Shown here one piece after another: positions 54,486-63,095 of a DNA stretch of 64,000 bases. This stretch comes from Tetranychus cinnabarinus (lineage: Eukaryota; Arthropoda; Arachnida; Trombidiformes; Tetranychidae). Location: the NCBI GenBank assembly GCA_022266195.1, contig WHVY01000001.1, positions 8,308,001 through 8,372,000 on the forward strand. The letters are read 5' to 3'. Each line of letters starts with the position of its first letter. Position 1 is the stretch's first letter. The notes beneath the pieces were generated by a model, which was not told the DNA's origin, did not search any database, and worked only from the letters and a program-made list of their open reading frames with translations. The translations under genes and the position numbers were made by a program.

Positions 54486-56436
54486 CTGTTCATTTAATGA
54501 TAGGCATTGAAGAGTAACTGTTGATGGATTAATGGATCAAAACTGAGATTCAACAAAAAAGGTTAATCAAATGTTGAAGCAAAAGGTACAATTGTAATAG
54601 TTGATCAACTGTTCATTTTTAAAGTGTTCAACAATCAGTAAATTATAAGTTACCAGAACCCAAATTGAGGAGAAAAAAATGTTGAAAAAGGCATTTGTTT
54701 ACCTTTAATCTTTTCATGATCAGTCTTTGTCCAATCCAATTATTAACAAATTTAGACTTGTTGATGAAACTGGAAAGGTAAATAACTGATGATGATTAAA
54801 TATGATGATTAAGATGATTGAGTTAATTGATGATTCAATCCTGGAAAACAAAGGTTACAGTCTTAACCAGAAAAGCTGTAAACCAGATTCTAATCACTCT
54901 AATTGTCTCATTAATCTCCATATTCAACTGATGAAAGACCAATCTTTATCATTTGTCATCATTTCTCTTCTCATACAATTTCACCATGAAAATCCCATTC
55001 TTTCTCACCCTAATCTTCATCATCTTTATCCTTTAAAAAGGCCATTTACAATCAAAAGCCAAAAAAAAGTAGCAAAAAGAGCCTTTTTTATCCGTTAAAA
55101 GGTTACTTTATCAGGAACAAAAAATACAAAATAATATCTATTATCATTGAGATTGGCAGAAATGGCCTTTAATAACAATATCGTTCAATGGATTCAAGTT
55201 AAGCTTATATTTCAATTTGCGATCTACTTTTATATTCATTTAATAATACCTATGAAGCGGCCAAAAAATGAAGATAAAATGTTTCTCTTCTTCATCTTTC
55301 CATCATCTTTAAAGCTTTCACATTGAACAATAAAAAAACTGCATCAATAGGATAACAGTTAATCTAATTCGTATCACAATTTGTTAAGCTAATAACAAAT
55401 GTGAAAAGTTGAAAGGAAAAGAAAAATGTTGAACCATTGAAAATGTAATTCATACCAATTGAACCAAATTATCATCTTAGTCCAGACCCAAGACAGGATC
55501 TTTGAAAAGGTCAAAATTGCGATTGTTGACGTTTTAAAAGGCCACTTTGTAGACGATGGAAAAGCAAAGAATCGGTTGAAGTAAAAAAAGTGAGAAAAAT
55601 TTCAAGCCAAAAACTCTGTCAACACTTAGCATCACTTTTTATCCTTAACATCTGAGATCGCCCTTCTCATCATCTCATCATCTTGTCTTCATCTTATCTT
55701 CATCTTTACATTCATCTTATTCATATTATTATATAAAAGACTCTTGCTACTTCATTTTTTTCTGGAAAACCTTTTTTTTCCTGCCAATCTTTTGTGTTGA
55801 GATGAAGAAAAAAAGTGAATTGAAAGTCTGAGCCTTTTTTGGTTATGCTTTTACCTTTTGTCGTATTATGTTGATGAATTGGCAGATCGTAGATGATGAG
55901 AGATGCTCTTCACCTTATTTTTATCCATCATCATTTTGTCTTCACCTTAAGGCAAGTTTTTAACAAAATTGAAAATACCAAATTAACAAGACCAAGCTTA
56001 GCTTTTTCACTCCTCGGACTATTATCATTATTATTGCTATTATTGCCATTATTATAGCGGCTATTATTATTGTTGTTATAATCATTATCAATATTATTAT
56101 TAGCATCATGAAACATGTAAAAAAGTCAAATCTTTCAAACCATTTGGACGTTATTATGTATCGCTAATAATGAATAAGTGAAGGTCAATTTTGAAAGGAA
56201 AAAGAAACTCAAAGTCAAGTCCATTGAAAGATGAATCTCTCCTAAGATGGATCAAAAGACAGCTTGTAAAAAATTGATCAAAAGACTGAAGATTTTGTTA
56301 TTCCTAAATTGATGATAATTACAATTAGATGAACGAGAAAAGTCAAATTTAAATGATCAATCTCACTTTTAATGTAAAAATGAAAAAGTCAAGAAAAGAG
56401 CAACAAGAAAAATCTTTTCAATCATTAAACAAGGCA
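54486..56436. other. Intergenic or 5' part of the candidate gene at 54.2 kb
   Basis: Contains the unconnected exon-like stretch 54703-54769 (minus) described for the neighbouring candidate gene. A 45-codon frame at about 55440-55575 (plus, ending IAIVDVLKGHFVDDGKAKNRLK) is open but so is the opposite strand, so it is not decisive. A trinucleotide ATT/AAT-rich stretch lies at 56020-56105. Confidence 0.35.
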
Positions 56437-56540
56437 ACAACTGACCTTATTTTTCTGGTTACCTTTTCATCTATTCACTTTTAAGCTATTATTATTGCTA
56501 TTATTGTATTATTATAACCTAATAAGTATTATCTTTTTAA
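56437..56540 (+). repeat. Direct repeat flanking the inverted gene copy, left
   Basis: Shares CTGACCTTATTTTTCTGGT, a CTATTATTGCTATTATT block and TAATAAGTATTATCTT, in the same order and orientation, with 57677-57774. Together the two copies bracket the inverted small secreted protein unit. Confidence 0.7.
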
Positions 56541-56747
56541 TTTGATCACTTTGATTGAAAATTGTTCAATCTTTTTCATCTGAAAACTAATGTTCAATGT
56601 TAAACTAATATCGAAATGCGAAGCAAAGTAAAGTTTGTTTGTCTGCGTAAAATTAGATCGAATTGCTTGAATATTAATGAAAATAATGTACCGACGCGTT
56701 ATTGTAAATAAATAAGATTCACAAGATTAATATCTGTTTCAAAAGAT

Positions 56748-56753
56748 TTTATT
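56748..56753 (-). terminator. Polyadenylation signal AATAAA of gene A
   Basis: AATAAA on the minus strand about 80 nt after the stop codon, inside a stretch (GAATAAAATCTTTTGAAACAG) that is conserved with the copies at 59850 and 62961. Confidence 0.6.
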
Positions 56754-56830
56754 CAACTCATATTTTGAAGCATGAAATAAGGATCTTCAGGATGGTGCAT
56801 TGTATCAATGCGGTAGGCTAAGTATTTAAA

Positions 56831-57049
56831 TTAGCCAATATGCGCAAAATCCCCAATTGGAATTCGCCCAAATAGTTCACGGAATGACAGAGTTGTTCTA
56901 GTAGTTTCTGGAGTGCGAGTCTTAGCTGCAGGAGTGGTGCCGGGACAGGGCGGACAAGTTGTAGCGGCTTGTACCATTGACGACCCAAGGCTGATCACAA
57001 TAAGACTGATTAGAATCGTCTTCAACATTTGAATCCATTTTAAAGCCAT
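56831..57049 (-). CDS. Small secreted protein A, 72 aa, CPPC motif
   Basis: Starts at ATG 57049 (AACAGAATGG); the frame is also open upstream to a GTG, but ATG matches the start of the paralog at 62716. Residues 1-28 are a signal peptide (MALKWIQMLK, then a hydrophobic core ILISLIVISLG, cleavage expected after VQA). The mature part is about 44 aa: TTCPPCPGTTPAAKTRTPET, then TRTTLSFRELFGRI and a C-terminal GDFAHIG. It has two Cys (CPPC) and a Thr/Pro-rich linker. The paralog at 62716-62889 has 23 of the first 29 or so residues in common or nearly so but a very different mature part. The gene is intronless with its own TATA box and AATAAA. No known family is recognised; a secreted effector, salivary, cuticle or antimicrobial peptide are all possible. 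Confidence 0.68.
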   Translation of the reverse strand: MALKWIQMLKTILISLIVISLGSSMVQAATTCPPCPGTTPAAKTRTPETTRTTLSFRELFGRIPIGDFAHIG

Positions 57050-57170
57050 TCTGTTCACTTTTTATTATAACTTTACTTTGCAAACTAAATTCAATTGTAT
57101 TTTTATTTTAACTTGTAATTAACTTGACTGATGAATTGTATGATATGATATAAGATGTGAAAATCGGTGC

Positions 57171-57178
57171 TTATAAAG
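57171..57178 (-). promoter_or_regulatory. TATA box of gene A
   Basis: CTTTATAAGCACCGATTTT on the minus strand, the same as in front of gene C (one base different in the following stretch). An arthropod-type initiator TCAGT lies about 40 nt downstream and a TCATA start candidate about 29 nt downstream; both are conserved between A and C. Confidence 0.6.
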
Positions 57179-57306
57179 GTAAAAATTAACCCAAACTGAA
57201 TCAACAAATGTCAAATAAGCTCATCATCTAATGTGGTTAAAGCTATTATGAATAAAATTATTTAATTTATTTGCTTAATAATGATCAGCGCTTGTCTGAG
57301 CAAATT

Positions 57307-57324
57307 TTGATCATCGATGATCAA
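57307..57324. promoter_or_regulatory. Perfect 18-bp palindrome upstream of gene A
   Basis: TTGATCATCGATGATCAA is its own reverse complement. It lies about 130 bp upstream of the TATA box and is preserved exactly at 59535-59552. Next to it is a small stem, GTCT-CGTGT-AGAC. It could be a dimeric transcription factor site; the factor is unknown. Confidence 0.55.
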
Positions 57325-57436
57325 TTAAAGCATCTAAATTGCTGTCTACACGAGACAAAAGTTCAAATATTAATAAAACAGTCAATCAGAATTTAAATAG
57401 CAAATAGTGCAAATTGTTCAAAATTATTCATTTATA

Positions 57437-59405
57437 ATTCATTGATTGCTGTTAAATTAACTTTCTTGCAATCAAATAAAGAAGATAAACTTTCATTCGA
57501 CTTTATCCTTAAGTTTGAAAGAATGGTTTCAGTGTAAAATTGGCTTGAATTTTAGTTTCTAACATATGGTTACAGAAGTTTTGGCCAAGCTTGGCTATTT
57601 ATGATTACAATTATTAGCTTTTCATGATCAATCCAACTAAGCATTTTGATTGTTGAAGTGCAAAGTTGACTTCAGAACCAACTGACCTTATTTTTCTGGT
57701 CACTATTGAACTATTATTGCTATTATTATGATATTATTATAATGTAATAAGTATTATCTTGTAAATGGTCAGATGGGAAACAAACTAATGAGAATGAGAA
57801 TCTGTGAATAAAACAAATGAAAATATGATGAAAAGAGGAAAAAGTTGATTATAATATGAAAGAACAGCACCTTGATTGATTAACCTGAGGTCATTCTCAA
57901 CAATTTACAGTCAATCAAAAGACCATAAAACGCACCTTTTTACCTCTTTTCATCTCATCAAGATACGATCATCAAACTGATTATTATGCAGCGACAATCA
58001 ATCTGAATCAAGTTTAATTTGCAATTTGATTTTAACGATTACTTTCACGACTTGCTTTCAATACTTGATTAACTGGTAAACAAAAAAGGTTAACAGCTTA
58101 AACTAATCAATTTAAAATCATATTTTTAATGAAATCTCTTTCAACTTCTCAGTTGGTTGTAAATGTAATCCAATTGGTAAAAGTTGATTGTTCATCAATT
58201 AACCTTTCAAAATTACAGTTGACTTTAATGGGCAACTTCAACTTTCCAAACAATTTGTTTCCATTTTAGAATATAAATTTAGTCCCAAAAAACTAACTTT
58301 TCCCAAAGAGAAGCATTTCATTTGATTTCAATTGTGATAAAAATTGTTGAAAAATTTACTCAACCATCAATTCAGTTGTAAATTTGAGTTGCAAGTCAAC
58401 CTTGATGGTTCAACTGTGGATGATATTTTACTCGTCTGTCACTCAATGTTCATGATAAAAGTGATAGTAATTCAGGGCAAAGAAAAAGTATTAGTCTAAT
58501 GATAATAATACGTTGCAAGAATCATTTATGTATTATTATCATTTTCTCGTTTCTCCCTGTTATGCATATTATTTAATGGTTAAATACAATTTTCCTCTCA
58601 ATCCCATGAGTTGTTTCATGAATCTCATTCAAATTGCTGGCAACATTTTGTTTCAATCATAATCTCAATGTTATTCAACTGTTTTTCCTTCACTTTCATT
58701 TCCATTCTTCAACTTGCATTTCACTTTACTTTTTTAATACATCTATTGATCGTTCAATATAAGGTAATATTTTTAAGAGTCTCATTGACTGTACAGTCAA
58801 ATTGCCTTGTCTTGTTAAATCACATCGATTGCATTCAAAATGATATTTACATTTAGCAATGTTTATCATTTTTTTCAAGCAGCATCTTTAATAGTGAAAA
58901 GATATTGTTATTTACAGCTAACAGTTATACTTGAATAGCAAACAAAAAATGGGTAAAATTGAATAACAGTGTTTGACATTTATTGTTAGCAATCAAATGA
59001 ATAAGGGAAACAATCAATTGAATTGATTAAAATGCTCTACAGTTTTACAAATGTATTTGAATAAATTATCAAAATTGTATCATAAAAGATGCTATCAATC
59101 ACTTGGTTCCTTCATAAGATTGGATTGTTTAAATTCAATTGTGTTTAAAGTGTTAAAAGAGCAATTTTTCAACAATCAAAGCTCGATTTGATTTATAAAT
59201 TTACTTTTTGGCCGATTTTAAGGTTCTTAAAAACAATTTTTGCTAAAAAAGAATGCGTTTTACGGTCTTGATTGACTGTAAATTGTTAAGAATGACCTCA
59301 GTTTAATCGATCAAGGTGCTATTCTTGCGTCGTTTCTGGTTCATACTTAATGATACTTAATCCTAGTACTGCTAAATAATCAGTGAATCATAGCTGAATA
59401 ATGTT
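57437..59405. other. Intergenic between inverted and direct units
   Basis: No gene seen. Contains the right flanking direct repeat (57677-57774). The rest is AT-rich single-copy-looking sequence with short frames only. Confidence 0.45.
57677..57774 (+). repeat. Direct repeat flanking the inverted gene copy, right
   Basis: Second copy of the repeat at 56437-56540, same orientation, about 1.24 kb away. It lacks a ~15-bp segment (CCTTTTCATCTATTC) that is present in the left copy. Confidence 0.7.
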
Positions 59406-59534
59406 GAATAATTTGCACTATTTACTATTTATTAGTAGATATTACTACTAGATATTACTATTAGTACTATTTATTAATAGATTGACTTTATCTTGAGTTT
59501 CTGTCTCGTGAAGACAGCAATTTAGATGTTTTAA

Positions 59535-59552
59535 TTGATCATCGATGATCAA
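59535..59552. promoter_or_regulatory. Perfect 18-bp palindrome, second copy
   Basis: TTGATCATCGATGATCAA, identical to 57307-57324. The equivalent in unit C is decayed (TTGACCACCGATGATCAA) and in unit D half is deleted. An adjacent CTGTCT-CGTGA-AGACAG stem is also present here. Confidence 0.55.
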
Positions 59553-59690
59553 AATTTGCTCAGACAAGCACTGATCATTATTAAGCAAATAAATCAAATA
59601 ATTTTATTTCCATACAGATTTAACCACATTAGATGATGAGCTTATTTGACAATTGTTGATTCAGTTTGGGTTAATTTTACCTTTAAAAGC

Positions 59691-59765
59691 AAGCCAAGAA
59701 CTACTAGAGGCCCTCCGACACTTGATGAACTTAGAATTTTATTTGACGGGATTGCAAAATGGTAA
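59691..59765 (+). pseudogene. Relic of the small secreted protein gene without signal peptide
   Basis: Reads KPRTTRGPPTLDELRILFDG, then IAKW and stop. This lines up with gene C (ARKPRTTTTLSPEAIEELEKL) and with gene A's TLSFRELFGRI. The DNA just upstream is CTTTAAAAGC, which belongs to the promoter near the TATA box, so about 210 bp covering transcription start, 5' UTR and signal peptide are missing. An AATAAA signal remains at 59850-59855. Without start codon or signal peptide it cannot make the secreted protein. Confidence 0.7.
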
Positions 59766-60029
59766 TTGGTGATCCAAAGTTTTGTTATAAATTGTTTAAG
59801 AATAATTTCAGCATAAAGATCCATGATCAATTGTTGCAAAATATGATTTAATAAAATATCTTGAATCTGATATTAATCACTGTAAATTTTTTTTCTTTCT
59901 CTAAACGCGGCATTGAATTCAAGAAATTCAATTCTATTTGCCGTATAAAGTTTTTCAGTCATTGATGTGTACCACTAATACAATGTATTGCAAACACATA
60001 ATAAGTTACAGCTTCATAACTCTGATGGC

Positions 60030-60610
60030 CACAGAAAGCGATCGGTTTAGCTAGAAATTGAACTTGACCTGTTTTACAGAAAAAGAAAATGATATTTCTC
60101 AAAATAAGACCGTTTTCTGGTTGTTCATCAAACGTTGCATCGTAAAAACGAATAGCATTCAAAAATATAATCACACAACTGTACAAAAGGCGATCGAAGT
60201 TGCAACTTTGCCCTCGATTTTGTTGAGAACTGTCCATCAGATGAATTATTAAATAGCAACAATGGTTTCAGTTTTTATTATCCTACGAAAGCACCAAGTT
60301 CCAACTCCCAAATCAAATTTTCGTGCCTTTTACAGCACTCTTTGCATTCGATTTGTAAGTTGAACCAGAAAATTAGTTTATTTACCAAGAAATGGGTTGA
60401 GATGTGTTTGTTTTGCTAAATAAGTTGTTTTTTGTACATTTAAAGCCCAACCATCTTAACCCAAGTATGCTAATGAAAAATTATTGAATTGATTCAGATT
60501 ATAAACTAGTGGAGAATTGAATTGATGAAAGAATTATGATTGTAGGTGATGCAATTCTCGAAATATCAAGGCTCGAAGTTTTAAATTAAATGGCCAATAT
60601 CCAGAGAACT
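60030..60610 (+). repeat. Tandem array segment R2, copy 1
   Basis: Similar along its length to 61455-61930: shared runs include TTTATTTACCAAGAAATGGG, TAAATAAGTTGTTTTTTGTA and ATATCAAGGCTCGAAGTTT. Its first ~200 bp also resemble 60700-60905 (TCAAAATAAGACC, TTTTCTGGTTG), so the array has an older internal duplication. Short frames on both strands (for example EQPENGLIL on minus in both halves) are conserved by duplication and need not be coding. Confidence 0.7.
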
Positions 60611-60689
60611 GTTGAGAAAGTGGAAAAAGTATTTGATGCATTATGTGCACCAATAAATTCTGTCAACAAATACCAAGTTTAACCTAACA

Positions 60690-61220
60690 ATACTTTTATG
60701 GTCATAGAATGCGATCGGTTTAACTTAAAATCGAACTTGCTCAATTTCAAAGAGACAGAAATTGTTATTTATCAAAATAAGACCATTTTCTGGTTGCTCA
60801 GCAAAAGACACATTAGTAACACGAGCTTCATGAAGAGATATGCTAATTGTACAAAAAGCAATAAAAGTTTTCACTTTGAACGCGATTTCTTGAGAACTAT
60901 GGATAAGAGGAATCTTTAAACCGCACAATTGGACTCAGCTCTCATAACCTTACAAACCAACACAATATTCATGGAAAATAAATCAGTTTTTACCCGTTTT
61001 TGCCCATTAGTTTCGAGTATTTGTGTCAATTTGTGCATAAATGTGTTGATTATGACTGTTTATTAGTTTTTAAGAGCAAAAACCCTTGAATTGAAGTCAA
61101 TTTTATATTTAAACCATTCGTTTAAACTTCAGAATAAAGTCAAATAAAGTTTCTCTTTTTTACTTGATTGCTAGAAAGTCTAATTAAACAGCAATCAATG
61201 AATTATCACTGAATAATTCT
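60690..61220 (+). repeat. Tandem array segment R3, copy 1
   Basis: Matches 61960-62400: shared runs include TTTTTACCCGTTTTTGCCCA, GTGCATAAATGTGTTGATT and TTGATTGCTAGAAAGTCTAA. It leads directly into unit D. Confidence 0.72.
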
Positions 61221-61450
61221 GAATAATTTGCACTATTTGTTATTTAAATACTGATTGATAGACATCTTTAATATTTGAACTTTTGTCTCGTGTAGACGCC
61301 ATGCAGATGTTCCAATTGATCAAAATTTGCTTGATCAAGCACTGATCATTATTAATCCAATAAAATTTAATAACTTTATTTGTTTCATATTGTATAATAG
61401 ATTCAATCATTAATTAATACATTAGATGATGAGCTTAATTGCAATTCGTT
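61221..61450 (+). repeat. Duplicated unit D, upstream region only
   Basis: Starts GAATAATTTGCACTATTT and keeps TTGTCTCGTGTAGACGCC, TTGATCAAAATTTGCTTGAT and the block TTAGATGATGAGCTTAATTG. It then switches directly to array segment R2, so promoter and gene are absent. The 18-bp palindrome is halved by an internal deletion. Confidence 0.72.
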
Positions 61451-61454
61451 CTCA

Positions 61455-61930
61455 TTTGTTATTTCTCAAAAAAGACCATATTCATCAAAGGTTACATGGT
61501 TGAAATAAGTTTCATCAAAAAATCTAATCAAACAATTTTACAAAAGGCGATCGAAGTTTCAATTTCGACCTCGATTTTCTTGAATGGTTTCACTTTTTAT
61601 AACCCTACAAATGCACCAAATCTCAGCTCCCAGCTCAAATTTTCGAGCCTTTTACAACATTCTTAACATCTTATGTGCAAGTTCTAGCCAGAAAATTGGT
61701 TTATTTACCAAGAAATGGGTTGAGATGAGTTTTTTTTGCTAAATAAGTTGTTTTTTGTACATTTACAGCTCAATCATCATGAACCAAGTGTGCTAATGAA
61801 AAGTTATTGGATTGATTCAAATTATTGACTAGTAAAGATTTGAAATGCTGAGAGAATCATGTTTGTAGGTGATGCCATTCTCTAAATATCAAGGCTCGAA
61901 GTTTCAAGGTAAATGGCTGAAATCAAACGA
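61455..61930 (+). repeat. Tandem array segment R2, copy 2
   Basis: Second copy of 60030-60610, shortened at its 5' side. Shared motifs include ACAAAAGGCGATCGAAGTT and the TTTATTTACCAAGAAATGGG run. Confidence 0.7.
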
Positions 61931-61959
61931 ACAGTTATTAAATTGTAAACGTTAATTTA

Positions 61960-62401
61960 GTATTTAATCCGTAGTACATTTCAGCAACTCAGAAACATGT
62001 ATTCCATAAAGAAATATGCTTCCATAATTGTACTGAAAAGCGATCAAGTTTCCACTTTTAACTCGATTTTCTTGAGATCTGTGGAACAGAGAAATCTCTA
62101 AACCACGCAAATGGATTCAAATGCCCTCTCATGCACTACAAACCAACACAATATCAAAGAAAATCAATCAATGGTCACTCTTTTTACCCGTTTTTGCCCA
62201 TTAGTTTTAGATATTGTGTCAATTCGTGCATAAATGTGTTGATTTTGTCTGTTTATTAGCTTTTAAGAGCAACAACCCTTAAGTTAAAGCCAATTTTACA
62301 TTGAAATCAAAAAATTAAAGTCAAATAAAAGTTTTTCTTGTTCATTTGATTGCTAGAAAGTCTAATTGCACAGCAATCAATGAATTAAGCTGAATAATTC
62401 T
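61960..62401 (+). repeat. Tandem array segment R3, copy 2
   Basis: Second copy of 60690-61220; it leads directly into unit C, as copy 1 leads into unit D. This shared order shows that the array grew by duplication of the whole R2-R3-unit block. Confidence 0.72.
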
Positions 62402-62578
62402 GAATAATTTGCACTATTTGTTTATTTCAATTCTAATTGACTTTATTAATATTTACTTTTGTCTCGTTTAAACAGCGATATAGATGTTTTAATTGACCAC
62501 CGATGATCAAAATTAGTTTAAACAAGCACTGCACATCATTATTTGGGATTTGTTGATTCAGTATGAGTTAATTTTTAT

Positions 62579-62588
62579 CTTTATAAGC
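62579..62588 (+). promoter_or_regulatory. TATA box of gene C
   Basis: CTTTATAAGC, followed by TCATAC 29 nt on and the initiator-like TCAGT at 62621-62625. The 5' leader from here to the ATG is nearly the same as in gene A, including AAAGTTATAATAAAAAGTGA just before the start. Confidence 0.6.
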
Positions 62589-62715
62589 ACCGATTTTTGC
62601 ATCTTATATCATACAATTCATCAGTCAAGTTAATTACGAGTTAATTTCAAGTTAAAATATAAATTTACAATTGAATTTAGTGTGCAAAGTAAAGTTATAA
62701 TAAAAAGTGAACAAA

Positions 62716-62889
62716 ATGGCTTTCAAATGGATTCAAATGTTGAAGATGATTCTAATCAGTCTTATTGTGATCAGCCTTGGATCGTCAATGGTACAAGCCG
62801 CTAAAGCTCGCAAGCCAAGAACTACAACCACTCTGTCCCCTGAAGCTATAGAAGAGCTCGAAAAACTGGCTGGATTAGGTTCTCTCTAG
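62716..62889 (+). CDS. Small secreted protein C, 57 aa
   Basis: ATG 62716 in context AACAAAATGG. Residues 1-28 are a signal peptide (MAFKWIQMLK, then ILISLIVISLGSSMVQA), differing from gene A at only two positions (Phe3 for Leu, Met11 for Thr). The mature part is about 29 aa: AKARKPRTTTTLSPEAIEEL and EKLAGLGSL, with a basic start, a short Thr run and an acidic amphipathic-looking helix. It has no Cys, unlike gene A. It is intronless, with TATA box upstream and AATAAA at 62961-62966. No known family recognised. Conserved signal peptide with diverged mature part is the usual pattern for fast-evolving secreted peptides; the role is not shown by the sequence. Confidence 0.68.
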   Translation: MAFKWIQMLKMILISLIVISLGSSMVQAAKARKPRTTTTLSPEAIEELEKLAGLGSL

Positions 62890-62960
62890 GCTAATTTAAA
62901 TACCAATAATACAACGGGTTAGCCTGAAGATCCTTTTTACATGCATAAAAATATGATTTA

Positions 62961-62966
62961 AATAAA
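62961..62966 (+). terminator. Polyadenylation signal AATAAA of gene C
   Basis: AATAAA about 70 nt after the stop, in the same conserved stretch as the signals of units A and B (AATAAAATCTCTTGAATCAG). Confidence 0.6.
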
Positions 62967-63095
62967 ATCTCTTGAATCAGATATTTCTGTAAATCTGTAT
63001 CTCAAAACGCGTTTTTACACCAGAGCAATTCGATTTCATTTGCCGTAGAAAAGCGAATTTTACTTCGTATCGCGTTTCGATACAAATTATTTAAT

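Larger units (their letters stand above)
56590..57419 (-). repeat. Duplicated unit A (inverted copy) carrying a small secreted protein gene
   Basis: Read on the minus strand, this unit starts GAACAATTTGCACTATTTG (57419) and runs through a shared upstream region, promoter, gene, polyadenylation signal and a trailing segment (CAATTCGAT...TTTCGATA) ending near 56590. The same order is found on the plus strand at 62402-63095, and partially at 59406-59960 and 61221-61450. Upstream similarity to the 59.4 kb copy is very high, with long identical runs. Confidence 0.8.
59406..59960 (+). repeat. Duplicated unit B, carrying a gene relic
   Basis: Starts GAATAATTTGCACTATTT and follows unit A's upstream region closely, including the exact palindrome and the block AGATGATGAGCTTATTTGACA. 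The promoter breaks off at CTTTAAAAGC and the sequence jumps straight into the mature coding part. The end (AATAAAATATCTTGAATCTGATATT, ATTTGCCGTA) matches the 3' flank of gene C. Confidence 0.78.
62402..63095 (+). repeat. Duplicated unit C, carrying an intact small secreted protein gene
   Basis: Same order as unit A on the other strand: GAATAATTTGCACTATTTG start, upstream region, promoter, gene, AATAAA and a trailing segment with CAATTCGATTTCATTTGCCG and TTTCGATAC. Compared with A and B it lacks about 70 bp upstream of the promoter, between ATCATTATT and TTTGTTGATTCAG. Confidence 0.8.

Noticed and set aside
55440..55575. 45-codon frame ending IAIVDVLKGHFVDDGKAKNRLK
   Set aside because: The opposite strand is open for longer over the same bases and no splice partner is found.
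56690..56820. Second MITE copy suggested by TACCGACGCG and TGCGGTAGG
   Set aside because: The two motifs do not form matching inverted ends and lie in the 3' flank of the small secreted protein unit, part of which is shared with unit C.
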